A DNA stretch of 36,232 nucleotides, from the NCBI GenBank assembly GCA_947177015.1, contig CAMWSV010000002.1, positions 1 through 36,232 of the forward strand. Direction: 5' to 3'. Both the position numbers and the translations under genes were made by a program. Source of the stretch: an uncultured Porphyromonadaceae bacterium (GTDB lineage Bacteria; Bacteroidota; Bacteroidia; Bacteroidales; Muribaculaceae). Numbering within the stretch: the first letter of the stretch is position 1; the number at the start of each line of letters is the position of its first letter. Shown piece after piece: positions 1 through 9,380 of this stretch. The notes beneath the pieces were generated by a model, which saw only the letters and a list, made by a program, of their open reading frames with translations, was not told the DNA's origin and searched no databases.

Positions 1-1
1 T

Positions 2-793
2 GACCGTCGTAAGGAAATGCTCGAAGACATCGCAATCCTCACCGGTGGCACTGTTATCAGCGAAATCAAGGGTCTCAGTCTCGCTCAAGCCACTGTCAAC
101 GACCTCGGCACTGCCGAAAAAGTAACTGTAAATAAGGATCGTACAGTTATCGTTAATGGCGCAGGCGATAAAGAGGCTATCGCATCACGTATCGCTCAGA
201 TCAAAGCGCAGATCGGAGCCACTACTTCTGACTACGACCGCTCTAAACTTGAAGAGAGAAAGGCAAAACTCGCCGGTGGAGTGGCAGTACTCTATATCGG
301 GGCCGCTTCTGAAGTGGAAATGAAGGAGAAGAAAGACCGCGTTGACGACGCCCTTTCTGCTACTCGTGCAGCAATCGCCGAAGGTATCGTCCCCGGTGGT
401 GGTGTCGCTTACATCCGCGCTCTCGAAGGTCTCGACGAACTCAAGGGTGCCAACGATGATGAGGAAACCGGTATCGCCATCATCCGTCGCGCTATCGAAG
501 AGCCCATGCGCCAGATCATGAAGAATGCAGGCGTTGAGGGTGCAGTTATCCTTCAGAAAGTTAAGGAAGGTAAAGGCGATTTCGGCTATAACGCTCGCAC
601 TGATAATTTCGAGAACTTCTTCAGCACAGGCGTTATCGACCCCGCTAAGGTGACTCGTGTGGCACTTGAGAACGCAGCCAGCATCGCCGGTATGTTCCTT
701 ACCACCGAATGTGTCATCGCCGATAAGAAAGACGAAAATCCCGTTGCTGCAGCAGCCGGAATGGGTGCTCCCGGCATGGGCGGCATGATGTAA
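2..793 (+). CDS. groL: Chaperonin GroEL, C-terminal part (5' end outside window)
   Basis: Frame is open from base 2 ([16 protein letters not shown]...). Contains GroEL motifs [33 protein letters not shown] and a [11 protein letters not shown] tail. Confidence 0.98.
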   Translation, partial: DRRKEMLEDIAILTGGTVISEIKGLSLAQATVNDLGTAEKVTVNKDRTVIVNGAGDKEAIASRIAQIKAQIGATTSDYDRSKLEERKAKLAGGVAVLYIGAASEVEMKEKKDRVDDALSATRAAIAEGIVPGGGVAYIRALEGLDELKGANDDEETGIAIIRRAIEEPMRQIMKNAGVEGAVILQKVKEGKGDFGYNARTDNFENFFSTGVIDPAKVTRVALENAASIAGMFLTTECVIADKKDENPVAAAAGMGAPGMGGMM

Positions 794-813
794 GGCATTA
801 TTAAAAATAGTAT

Positions 814-850
814 AAAAAATCGTCTCCGCTAATTGCAGAGACGATTTTTT
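814..850 (+). terminator. Rho-independent terminator of groEL
   Basis: Perfect inverted repeat AAAAAATCGTCTC / GAGACGATTTTTT with an 11-nt loop, ending in a T-run, 21 nt after the groEL stop. Confidence 0.9.
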
Positions 851-863
851 ATTTGTAACTTTG
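832..863 (+). promoter_or_regulatory. Putative Bacteroidetes promoter for the ABC-F gene (-33 ATTG 832-835, -7 TAACTTTG 856-863)
   Basis: TAnnTTTG match with a 20-bp spacer to an ATTG. The -7 box ends 3 nt before the ATG at 867. Confidence 0.5.
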
Positions 864-866
864 AAT

Positions 867-2861
867 ATGATTTCAGTTAACAACCTTGGAGTAGAATTCT
901 CTGCCCGCCCACTATTCAGCGACGCCTCTTTTATAATCAATAAAAGCGATCGCATCGCTCTTGTAGGTAAGAACGGCGCCGGTAAATCAACCATGCTCAA
1001 AATATTGGCAGGCATGCAGTCGCCGTCTGCCGGGAATATCACCATCCCCAAAGATGTCACCATCGGCTACCTCCCGCAGGAGATGGCAACGTCTGATGAT
1101 ACCACCCTCATCAACGAGACCCGCAAAGCCTTCAGTGCTCAAATCAAAAGGCAGGAAGAACTTCAGGTGCTCATCGACCAACTCTCCCAACGCGATGACT
1201 ACGAGTCTGAATCATACGCAAAGTTGCTTGAGAAAATCGAATATCTCAACGAACGCATCTCTATGGAGGGCACCGACAATATGGAGGCGGAGACTGAACG
1301 TACACTTATCGGTCTCGGTTTCAAACGTGAGGATTTCGACCGCCCTACATCAGAATTTTCCGGTGGATGGCGTATGCGTATCGAACTCGCCAAGTTACTT
1401 TTACAATTCCCTGACCTCCTTCTGCTCGACGAGCCTACCAACCATCTTGATATAGAATCCATCGGTTGGCTTGAAAACTTTCTCGCCCTCAAAGGTAATG
1501 CCGTACTCCTTGTGAGTCACGACCGCGCGTTTCTCGACAACGTCACAAACCGCACCATCGAAATCAACTGCGGTAAAATCTACGACTATAAAGTAAATTA
1601 TTCCAAATTCGTGGAGTTACGTCAGGAACGTATCGCGCAGCAGATGCGTGCCTACGAAAATCAGCAGAAACAGATTGCCGACATAAAGGATTTCATCGAA
1701 AGATTCCGATATAAAGCCACTAAGGCAGTGCAGGTACAGAGTCGCATAAAACAGTTGGAAAAAATCGTACCTATCGAAGTTGACGAAGTCGATAATACAC
1801 GTCTGCATCTTAAATTTCCCCCGGCTCCACGCAGTGGTGACTTCCCGCTGATTATCGAGGATCTGGGTAAAGCGTATGGTGATCATCAGGTTTTCGACCA
1901 CGCTGACATCACTCTCCGGCGCGGCGACAAAGTCGCCTTCGTTGGTAAGAACGGTGAGGGTAAATCCACTCTAGTAAAGTGTATTATGGGTGAAATTCCC
2001 TATACAGGTTCTCTCAAAATCGGACATAACATCAAAATCGGTTATTTCGCACAGAATCAGGCACAGTTGCTCGATCCCGAATTGACCGTTTTTGATACAA
2101 TAGATCATGTTGCCGTGGGCGATGTCCGCCTGAAGATACGTGATCTCCTCGGTGCATTCATGTTCGGACAGGAAGATATCGATAAGAAGGTCAAGGTACT
2201 CAGCGGTGGCGAAAAGACGCGCCTCGCGATGCTTAAACTCCTTTTGGAACCAGTAAACTTCCTTATTCTCGACGAACCTACCAACCATCTCGATATGCGC
2301 ACCAAAGACATTCTTAAAGACGCTATAAAGGGATTTGATGGCACGGTCATTGTGGTAAGTCACGATCGTCAATTTCTCGATGGATTAGTCGATAAAGTCT
2401 ACGAATTCGGCGGTGGTAAAGTTAGGGAGAATCTCGGTGGTATCTATGATTTCCTCCGCTCAAAAAGAATTGCAGAATTATCTGATCTCGAAAAACGTCC
2501 CGTTGATGATAATCAGAAAAACGTCTCCCCTCCCCCCTCCTCATTAAGGCAGGCTTCCGATTCCACTCAGGTTTCAGGTGATGAGTATAAAATCGGTGGT
2601 AAACTCTCATACGCGCAGCAGAAGGAGTATGAAAAACTCGTCCGTAAAGCCGAACGCAGTGTCAAGGCCGCCGAAGAGGAAATCTCTGATCTTGAAGCGT
2701 CAATCACTGAGATGGAAGTCCGTATTGCCGATGGTCAGTGCGATTCCGATCTGCTTGGTGCCTATGATGATGCCCAGAAAAAATTGGAATCAGTGATGGA
2801 AAAGTGGGAAAAGGCTTCCGAAGAATTGGAATCTATCAAAACTAATAATCCACAACACTAA
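867..2861 (+). CDS. ABC-F family ATP-binding protein (Uup/EttA-like)
   Basis: Two ATPase domains (GKNGAGKST, GKNGEGKST), two LSGG-type signatures, DEPTNHLD twice, C-terminal coiled coil. The track start at 861 is a TTG; the ATG at 867 is preferred. Confidence 0.93.
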   Translation: MISVNNLGVEFSARPLFSDASFIINKSDRIALVGKNGAGKSTMLKILAGMQSPSAGNITIPKDVTIGYLPQEMATSDDTTLINETRKAFSAQIKRQEELQVLIDQLSQRDDYESESYAKLLEKIEYLNERISMEGTDNMEAETERTLIGLGFKREDFDRPTSEFSGGWRMRIELAKLLLQFPDLLLLDEPTNHLDIESIGWLENFLALKGNAVLLVSHDRAFLDNVTNRTIEINCGKIYDYKVNYSKFVELRQERIAQQMRAYENQQKQIADIKDFIERFRYKATKAVQVQSRIKQLEKIVPIEVDEVDNTRLHLKFPPAPRSGDFPLIIEDLGKAYGDHQVFDHADITLRRGDKVAFVGKNGEGKSTLVKCIMGEIPYTGSLKIGHNIKIGYFAQNQAQLLDPELTVFDTIDHVAVGDVRLKIRDLLGAFMFGQEDIDKKVKVLSGGEKTRLAMLKLLLEPVNFLILDEPTNHLDMRTKDILKDAIKGFDGTVIVVSHDRQFLDGLVDKVYEFGGGKVRENLGGIYDFLRSKRIAELSDLEKRPVDDNQKNVSPPPSSLRQASDSTQVSGDEYKIGGKLSYAQQKEYEKLVRKAERSVKAAEEEISDLEASITEMEVRIADGQCDSDLLGAYDDAQKKLESVMEKWEKASEELESIKTNNPQH

Positions 2862-2869
2862 TCTTTGAT

Positions 2870-4879
2870 ATGATAAACGCAGCAAATTCGCAACATAACG
2901 ATATACCATCCAACGATATTAAACACGGTATCAACCGCGAAAATCTTGATCCTTCAATCAATCTGAAAGAGAACTTTTACCAATACGCCTGCGGCGGATG
3001 GATGAAGAATAATCCTATTACTGATGAATATTCCCGCTACGGCATGTTCGACCTCCTGCGCGAAAATGCCAGGAAGCAACTTAACGAGATGATTCTGAAT
3101 CTGAAGGATAATCCCGAAAGTAAAGTCAAGGGCACCAACGCCCAGAAGGTATCAGATATATATCAGTTAGGCATGGATGCAGAGCGTCTTAACCGCGAAG
3201 GAGCCGCTCCCATCCTTCCGTTTATTGAGAAGGTTAAGACCGCTACTCACGATAACCTCGCATCCATACTCGCATGGGAGCACAACGGTCTCGGTGCATC
3301 GTTCTTCTCCACCGGTGTCGGGGCAGACCCCAATGATTCAGACATTAATATCATGCACATCGGCGAGACAGGTCTCAGCCTCGGAGACCGCGACTATTAC
3401 CTTGTGGATTCTGAAGAAAACCGTAAGATTATCGACGCTTTCCTCAACTATATACACACCATTTGCCGCCTCAGCGGTTTATCAGATGAAGATGCAGATA
3501 GAATAGCCCGCAACGTATTAAGTCTTGAAAAGGAATTTGCCGAGCATAAGATGACTCGCGAGATGCGTCGTGATCCTCAACTGCGCAATAACCCCATGAC
3601 GTTTGAGGAGTTGAAGTCTAAATTCTCCAACATCGACTGGACCACTTATTTCGAAAGTCTCGGTATTCCGGTGCCCGATCGCATGAATGTTTCTTCAGTA
3701 GGTTATCTTGAATTTATCAACGACTATCTCCCCCGACTTAGCGAGCAGCAGATCCGTGATTACCTTATCTATGAAGTGATCGCCGAGTCTACCCAGTTGC
3801 TGAGTGATGATTTTATCGAGGCGGATTTTGAAATGTTTTCCAAGACTCTTTCCGGCAAAAAGGAACTGGAACCGCGTTGGAAACGCGCTATGGCTATCCC
3901 CAACTCTATGTTTGGAGAAGCAATCGGCCAACTATATGTGGAAAAATATTTCCCGGAGGAGAATAAGAAAGCGATGGAGAAACTTGTAGATAATCTCAAG
4001 TCCGCCCTCGGTCAACACATTGACAATCTGCAGTGGATGAGCGAGGAGACAAAGAGAAAGGCTCACGAAAAACTCTCTACTTTCCGCGTAAAAATCGGTT
4101 ACCCTGACAAGTGGAAGGATTACTCAGGCATCAGCATTGATCCGGAGAAGACCTACGTGGAGAATTGCTACGAGGCTTCCAAATGGTATAATCAGGATAA
4201 TTACAAGAAGGTTGGCAAACCTGTAGATCGCGAAGAATGGCTAATGACTCCGCAGACGGTTAATGCCTATTACATGCCCACCACCAACGAGATCTGCTTC
4301 CCCGCCGCTATTCTGCAGGCGCCCTATTTCGACATAAATGCCGATGATGCACTCAACTATGGTGCTATCGGTGTGGTTATCGGTCACGAAATGACTCACG
4401 GTTTCGATGATTCCGGCCGTCAGTTCAGCAAGGATGGCAACCTCGAAGATTGGTGGACTCCGCAGGATGCCGAAAAGTTCAATGCTCTTGCTGATAAACT
4501 CGTCGAGCAGTTCAATAAAGTTGAGGTCCTCCCCGGTGTTTTCGCCAACGGCAAATTCACTCTCGGTGAGAATATTGCCGATCAAGGTGGACTGCGCATA
4601 GCACTCACGGCTTATCGCAATTCGCTCGGAGGTAAAGAGGGTGAAGTTATCGATGGTCTTACACCTCTGCAACGTTTCTATCTCTCATACGCCAATCTCT
4701 GGGCATCCAATATCCGCGATGAGGAGATAGCGCGACTCACTAAGATCGACCCTCACTCTCTCGGACGCAATCGTGTCAATGTCACCTTACGCAACATTAC
4801 TCCCTTCTTCGAAGCATTCGATATAAGGGAGAGTGATGCAATGTATCGCCCGCAAGAAGAACGTGTAATCATCTGGTAA
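2870..4879 (+). CDS. M13 family (neprilysin/PepO-like) zinc metallopeptidase
   Basis: HEMTHGFDDSGRQF zinc motif, NAYYMPTTNEICFPAAILQAPYF, GENIADQGG. No obvious signal peptide. Confidence 0.94.
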   Translation: MINAANSQHNDIPSNDIKHGINRENLDPSINLKENFYQYACGGWMKNNPITDEYSRYGMFDLLRENARKQLNEMILNLKDNPESKVKGTNAQKVSDIYQLGMDAERLNREGAAPILPFIEKVKTATHDNLASILAWEHNGLGASFFSTGVGADPNDSDINIMHIGETGLSLGDRDYYLVDSEENRKIIDAFLNYIHTICRLSGLSDEDADRIARNVLSLEKEFAEHKMTREMRRDPQLRNNPMTFEELKSKFSNIDWTTYFESLGIPVPDRMNVSSVGYLEFINDYLPRLSEQQIRDYLIYEVIAESTQLLSDDFIEADFEMFSKTLSGKKELEPRWKRAMAIPNSMFGEAIGQLYVEKYFPEENKKAMEKLVDNLKSALGQHIDNLQWMSEETKRKAHEKLSTFRVKIGYPDKWKDYSGISIDPEKTYVENCYEASKWYNQDNYKKVGKPVDREEWLMTPQTVNAYYMPTTNEICFPAAILQAPYFDINADDALNYGAIGVVIGHEMTHGFDDSGRQFSKDGNLEDWWTPQDAEKFNALADKLVEQFNKVEVLPGVFANGKFTLGENIADQGGLRIALTAYRNSLGGKEGEVIDGLTPLQRFYLSYANLWASNIRDEEIARLTKIDPHSLGRNRVNVTLRNITPFFEAFDIRESDAMYRPQEERVIIW

Positions 4880-4889
4880 TCCTTTAGCC

Positions 4890-5918
4890 ATGCAGGAAAT
4901 TATATATGGATTGGTAGGCAGAAAACTCTCCCATAGTTTCTCGGCGCGTTACTTCAACTCCAAGTTTGAAAAGGGACGCATACCTTCAAGATACACCCTG
5001 TTCGAAATCCCCTCTATCGAAAATTTCCCTGAGATTATTCGGCAGAATCCTGACCTGCGGGGGTTAAACGTCACAATTCCATACAAGGAGGAGGTGATCC
5101 CTTATCTCTCCATGCTCACTCCTACGGCGCAGGGTGTCGGTGCGGTAAATACAATTCGCATCGACCGCAGGCAGGGGCAACTTTTACTCGTAGGTCACAA
5201 TACGGATACTGACGGTTTTAAAAACGCCATAGAACCATTACTGGGTTCCCGCCGCAAGGCTCTCGTGCTTGGAAGTGGAGGTGCAGCAAAAGCAGTAAAG
5301 TATGCGCTTCGTGAATTACAGGTGGAGATCACTCAGGTTTCACGCACATGCTCACGAGAAGGTCTTTCCTACTCCCAACTCACCCCTGAAGTTATGCGGC
5401 GCCACGATATTATCGTAAACTGCACTCCCTTGGGCACCTGGCCCGATGTGGAGGAATGTCCTGATATACCCTACCATCTCCTGTCTGATCAATATCTCTG
5501 CTTCGATCTCGTATATAATCCCGAAGTCACCAAGTTCATGCGACTCAGTGCTGAGCGGGGAGCCATAGTATCAAATGGCTATCAGATGCTCTTAAACCAA
5601 GCCGATGCCGCTTATAGATTCTGGAATACCGCTACCTTCACGTCTCCCCTTTATGACCCCTCTGCCATAGATTACAAAATTGAGAAATTCCTCTCACGCC
5701 ATATAGAAATCCACATCTCTCCTAAGGTAATGAATTCTGCGGATTGCCGGGTAGTATCACCCCTCGATAATTCAGGTGTAGAGAATTTCTATCTCTCTAT
5801 AGCAACCCTCTCCATTGCTCCGGATAAGACTATTCATAAAGTATCCGTCACCCCCTTCGAGAAAGAAATCCCCGGCGTCACTTACCTCGACTCCAGACTT
5901 ACTATCCACCTCCGATAA
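4890..5918 (+). CDS. aroE: Shikimate dehydrogenase with a C-terminal extension
   Basis: YGLVGRKLSHSFSARYFN, LRGLNVTIPYKEEVIPYL, GAVNTI, LVLGSGGAAKAV, VNCTPLGTWP, SNGYQMLLNQA. About 95 further residues follow the expected C-terminus. Confidence 0.93.
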   Translation: MQEIIYGLVGRKLSHSFSARYFNSKFEKGRIPSRYTLFEIPSIENFPEIIRQNPDLRGLNVTIPYKEEVIPYLSMLTPTAQGVGAVNTIRIDRRQGQLLLVGHNTDTDGFKNAIEPLLGSRRKALVLGSGGAAKAVKYALRELQVEITQVSRTCSREGLSYSQLTPEVMRRHDIIVNCTPLGTWPDVEECPDIPYHLLSDQYLCFDLVYNPEVTKFMRLSAERGAIVSNGYQMLLNQADAAYRFWNTATFTSPLYDPSAIDYKIEKFLSRHIEIHISPKVMNSADCRVVSPLDNSGVENFYLSIATLSIAPDKTIHKVSVTPFEKEIPGVTYLDSRLTIHLR

Positions 5919-5991
5919 TTCCAGTATCTCTTCCCCCTGCATATTCTCGGATATTTACTCCTCCAAATGAACAAATCCCCCCTCACGGGCA

Positions 5992-6048
5992 TTTTATTAA
6001 TAAAACATTAACGCTGGCGAATCGTTTGTCACTTCTAATAATTCGCCA
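5992..6048. promoter_or_regulatory. Two palindromic elements upstream of the flavodoxin gene
   Basis: Perfect palindrome TTTTATTAATAAAA (5992-6005), and inverted repeat TGGCGAAT (6015-6022) / ATTCGCCA (6041-6048) with an 18-nt gap. Confidence 0.4.
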
Positions 6049-6066
6049 ATAATAATAATCTTAATT

Positions 6067-6594
6067 ATGAATACTGAAAAATATTTAATCGCTTACTTCG
6101 CCCAGAAGGGCAACGAGAAAACTTCCAACAGTGCTAAACTCGCTGAGCAAGCCGCTACTTTACTTAAGGATAAAGGTGTTGATTACGAAACCTTTGTAAT
6201 CACTCCTACTGAGGAATATCCCTCTGATCCCGAAGCCTTCCGGATCGCCACCAAAGCGGAACACGATCTCAAATCACGCCCCGAACTCACAGCGAAACAC
6301 GGGGGTATGAAATACGTTAAGGATATCCTCCTAATCGCTCCTAACTGGTATGACTCCGTGCCGGCTGCCGTTTTCTCTTTCCTGGATGATTACGATTTTA
6401 CCGGAAAGCGAGTTGTTCCCGTAATCTCCACTAAGGAAGATGCCGTTAAGGTACGTTGTGAAATCCGCGACTTCCTCCCAAATACATGGGTTCTCGACGG
6501 AGTCGATGTCTTAGAAGACAATACTGCCGATGCTTCCGCCGAAATGAAGGAAGCCGTAGCACAACTCTTCCAACCTTCCACTTCTAAGCACTGA
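6067..6594 (+). CDS. Flavodoxin-family / NAD(P)H-dependent oxidoreductase-like protein
   Basis: Flavodoxin-like pattern: LIAYFAQKGN..., ...ILLIAPNWYDSVPAAVFSFLDDYDFTGKRVVPVIST. Confidence 0.7.
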   Translation: MNTEKYLIAYFAQKGNEKTSNSAKLAEQAATLLKDKGVDYETFVITPTEEYPSDPEAFRIATKAEHDLKSRPELTAKHGGMKYVKDILLIAPNWYDSVPAAVFSFLDDYDFTGKRVVPVISTKEDAVKVRCEIRDFLPNTWVLDGVDVLEDNTADASAEMKEAVAQLFQPSTSKH

Positions 6595-6615
6595 TTTTCT
6601 AAAATTACTTTTTAT

Positions 6616-6660
6616 TCCGGAGGGGTTGCATCCTCAATTCTAAGATGCAATCCCTCCGGA
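6616..6660. terminator. Strong hairpin terminator between convergent flavodoxin and comEC genes
   Basis: TCCGGAGGGGTTGCATC / GATGCAATCCCTCCGGA: a 17-bp stem with one G-T pair and an 11-nt loop. Confidence 0.8.
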
Positions 6661-6677
6661 TTCATTTGTCATAAACG

Positions 6678-6760
6678 TCACGGCTTATTTGGCACATATA
6701 TCACGGCTAAATCTGTGATACGTATCACCGTTAATTTGTGATATGTATCAGCGCCAAATA
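6678..6760. repeat. Degenerate 23-24 bp tandem repeat with palindromic cores
   Basis: Units TCACGGCTTATTTGGCACATATA, TCACGGCTAAATCTGTGATACGTA, TCACCGTTAATTTGTGATATGTA, TCAGCGCCAAATAT. Includes the perfect palindrome GTGATACGTATCAC. Confidence 0.75.
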
Positions 6761-6848
6761 TCGAAATTCGTTAATCTTATGCCCCCTCAAGAATAAATCT
6801 AACGATATATATCATCTCCATCGGGTAGATAATTCCCGGATTATTCCG

Positions 6849-8390
6849 CTATATATTGAATGGGATGAGAAGAATAGCACCGAAGAAAGTTATGGCGCTT
6901 ACAAAAAGCCATCTGCGATCAAGTGTCTTCTCCGGTATATCCATAGAGCCGGCAGTTGCAAATTTGATGCGGAAGCGTCTCACTGCTAATGCGAGGGAAA
7001 TCAGGCTGCAGTACCAGAGTATAAGTGTCACGATGCCTATCTCAACTTCCAATTGAGATGTACCAGCAATTCTCAGAAATCTGAACGCCATATCCGGCGC
7101 AATGTCAAGCATATAACTGAGAGCGTCAATATCCGGCCCCAAACTGCTTAATATAAGATATATTATTCCGAGTATCAAATATATCGGCAGTAACGGAAGA
7201 ATCACTATATTGGCAGGAAGAAAACTTACGGATGCCGACCCGAAATGATAGGCTGTAAGCATCCAGGTAGCGAGTGTAGCCACCACCGTAGAAATCACAA
7301 TAGCAAAGAATCTGTATAATTTCGGATCTTTACGATGAGAAATCGGATTAAGAGGTTCCGCTAAGAGGGTTAGCATCAATACGCTCACGAAACTGAGTTG
7401 AAAACCGATATCGCTTATCACATCCGGCCACACCAGTATCATAAAGAATGCACTGAAACAGCAGATCGAAAACGCATCCCGCACCCTTTCCAGCATCATC
7501 GCAATCATTGTCAAAGTGATCATCATCCCTGCTCGGATGGTCGAAAACGCTCCTCCGGTCAGAATTACGAAAAACCATACCGTGACAATCACGGCGAGAA
7601 AACGATATCGTCGGCTCGATAGTAGATTCAGCGGTGTTGTTAGCCACAGTATGACTCCGGCTATAATCCCGATATGCATACCGCTCAACGCGAGCACATG
7701 GATAACACCCGCATCACGAAACAACGATATTTTATCTTTCGATATCGAACTTCTGTCGCCCAATAACAATGCTTTAAGTATCCCCTTCGAATTATCTGAT
7801 AGTCCGGTATTCTCTATCAATGTAGTCAGATCCAATGCCAATTCGTTGAAGAATTTCTTTATCCTACCCGCTTCTTTAAGTGTGCCGATATGCGATTTGC
7901 GACCCGGCGAAAATACAATTACTTCGGATTTATAATTTGTATTCTCCCCGGGAGTCGATACCGCTGATGTAAATACAATTTCATCACCGGGCTCAAATAT
8001 ATCCGACGCTCCGGCAAAAAGCAGCAGTTTGGCCTTCCTCTTCTCCCCGTCTATCGTTGTAGCCCTCAGATGATACATCTCACCTGAATTGAGCGTGCGT
8101 CTTGACTCCACAATCCCCGCTACCTCGTACCTTCTCCCCTCAACCGGTACGAATTCCGGTGCATGCCGCCAGGCACTGTCTACTACCCCTATCACTACTA
8201 CCGTGAGATATGATGCAACGGTAAAGAGTCTTTCCGACAATACTATATGGCTTAGATTCTTTCCATAGCATACTCCAGCAATGATCAATCCTAAGAGTAT
8301 ACTGATAAGCACACCGCCTACTATCCAACCGCAGAATTCTCCTGCAATAACACCCACTATCAATAGCAATAGCAGAAAGGCAGCCTCCAT
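6849..8390 (-). CDS. comEC: ComEC/Rec2-family membrane protein (competence DNA channel-like)
   Basis: Multi-TM protein with LLLGDRSSISKDKISLFRDAGVIHVLALSGMHIGIIAGV, the ComEC family hallmark. 513 aa with no C-terminal metallo-beta-lactamase domain visible. Confidence 0.9.
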   Translation of the reverse strand: MEAAFLLLLLIVGVIAGEFCGWIVGGVLISILLGLIIAGVCYGKNLSHIVLSERLFTVASYLTVVVIGVVDSAWRHAPEFVPVEGRRYEVAGIVESRRTLNSGEMYHLRATTIDGEKRKAKLLLFAGASDIFEPGDEIVFTSAVSTPGENTNYKSEVIVFSPGRKSHIGTLKEAGRIKKFFNELALDLTTLIENTGLSDNSKGILKALLLGDRSSISKDKISLFRDAGVIHVLALSGMHIGIIAGVILWLTTPLNLLSSRRYRFLAVIVTVWFFVILTGGAFSTIRAGMMITLTMIAMMLERVRDAFSICCFSAFFMILVWPDVISDIGFQLSFVSVLMLTLLAEPLNPISHRKDPKLYRFFAIVISTVVATLATWMLTAYHFGSASVSFLPANIVILPLLPIYLILGIIYLILSSLGPDIDALSYMLDIAPDMAFRFLRIAGTSQLEVEIGIVTLILWYCSLISLALAVRRFRIKFATAGSMDIPEKTLDRRWLFVSAITFFGAILLIPFNI

Positions 8391-8453
8391 TGGTCACAAT
8401 AATTTAATATCGCGGAATTTCTATAATTCATATAATCACCTGAAATTAATAAA

Positions 8454-8525
8454 TTTCAAAGTATCTCAACTCATTAATTTCTATGCGACTCAATTCTTTT
8501 ATTTCAAAGAAACTCAATTCGTCTC
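8454..8525. repeat. Degenerate 24-bp tandem repeat, 3 units
   Basis: TTTCAAAGTATCTCAACTCATTAA / TTTCTATGCGACTCAATTCTTTTA / TTTCAAAGAAACTCAATTCGTCTC. The last unit overlaps the 3' end of the DUF4296 gene. Confidence 0.75.
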
Positions 8526-9362
8526 GCGGAGAGCGGGAGATTCCTTCAGGCGGCGATCTTTGACAAAGGTTTCATTAATCGCCGAGTCCGGCTTCACTTC
8601 CTTCTTTCTCGGCGGTGTAATCTTGCGTTTGAAACGCTGATTACTATAAGTCAACGAATCAAACGGAGCCTTCACAAGCGCTATACTGTCTATCCAGATG
8701 GATCTTCCCGTACGTTCAGCCCAAATGAATCCATATATACGCGATGCCTTCAGAGCCGTATCAGCCACTACTGTTAGTTCAGTATGTCCTCCATGAGTCT
8801 CCCGGCGAGTAAACGAGGATGTTCCATCCTCATAGTCAATCCCGATGAGTAGATCAAGACTTACATTCTCTTCACTGAATAATCTCCACTTCAGTTCCTC
8901 ACCCTTTTCCACCTTCTCGCCGGGCAATGCGAACGTCATGGCATCTCCGGCTGCAAAGTCAGTAAATTTGAAATAACCGGGCAATTCCCAGATATTATTT
9001 TCATTTTCTGTTTCCGGCATATTCCCACCTACCGACTTACGCATCTTTTTCAATCGCTTGTCTACCTTGGCATATAGCCTGTAATAATCATCGATATTGC
9101 GGGAATACCATGAGAAAGTGGAATCAAGCGTTACACGGTTAAGACCATGCTCTCGCAGGATGCGCTCACCAAGATCATGGCGAATGGAATCCGGGAACTG
9201 CGACATTGAGGAGGATTGCTCCAGAGCATCCGCCAAGAGTAAATCGGTCATCAGATCCACCATTTCGGAGTCGTCAAGCACATTCTCCGGACGCTTATCG
9301 CATCCGGTGGTAATCAACAGCATCACGAGTGCCGATAGAATCAATTTACTCTTATACCACAT
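8514..9362 (-). CDS. DUF4296-type lipoprotein
   Basis: Lipobox signal peptide (SALVMLLITTGC). DUF4296-like MVDLMTDLLLADALEQ...HGLNRVTLDSTFSWYSRNIDDYYRLYAKV. Located next to lspA. Confidence 0.8.
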   Translation of the reverse strand: MWYKSKLILSALVMLLITTGCDKRPENVLDDSEMVDLMTDLLLADALEQSSSMSQFPDSIRHDLGERILREHGLNRVTLDSTFSWYSRNIDDYYRLYAKVDKRLKKMRKSVGGNMPETENENNIWELPGYFKFTDFAAGDAMTFALPGEKVEKGEELKWRLFSEENVSLDLLIGIDYEDGTSSFTRRETHGGHTELTVVADTALKASRIYGFIWAERTGRSIWIDSIALVKAPFDSLTYSNQRFKRKITPPRKKEVKPDSAINETFVKDRRLKESPALRETN

Positions 9363-9380
9363 GATAATCCCCAGTTTACT

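Noticed and set aside
185-1063. 292-aa minus-strand ORF across groEL and the ABC-F start
   Set aside because: Antisense to two confident genes and spans the terminator; no recognisable protein features.
6849-8390. comEC as a truncated pseudogene because the metallo-beta-lactamase domain is missing
   Set aside because: The ORF is intact and MBL-less ComEC proteins are common in Bacteroidetes.
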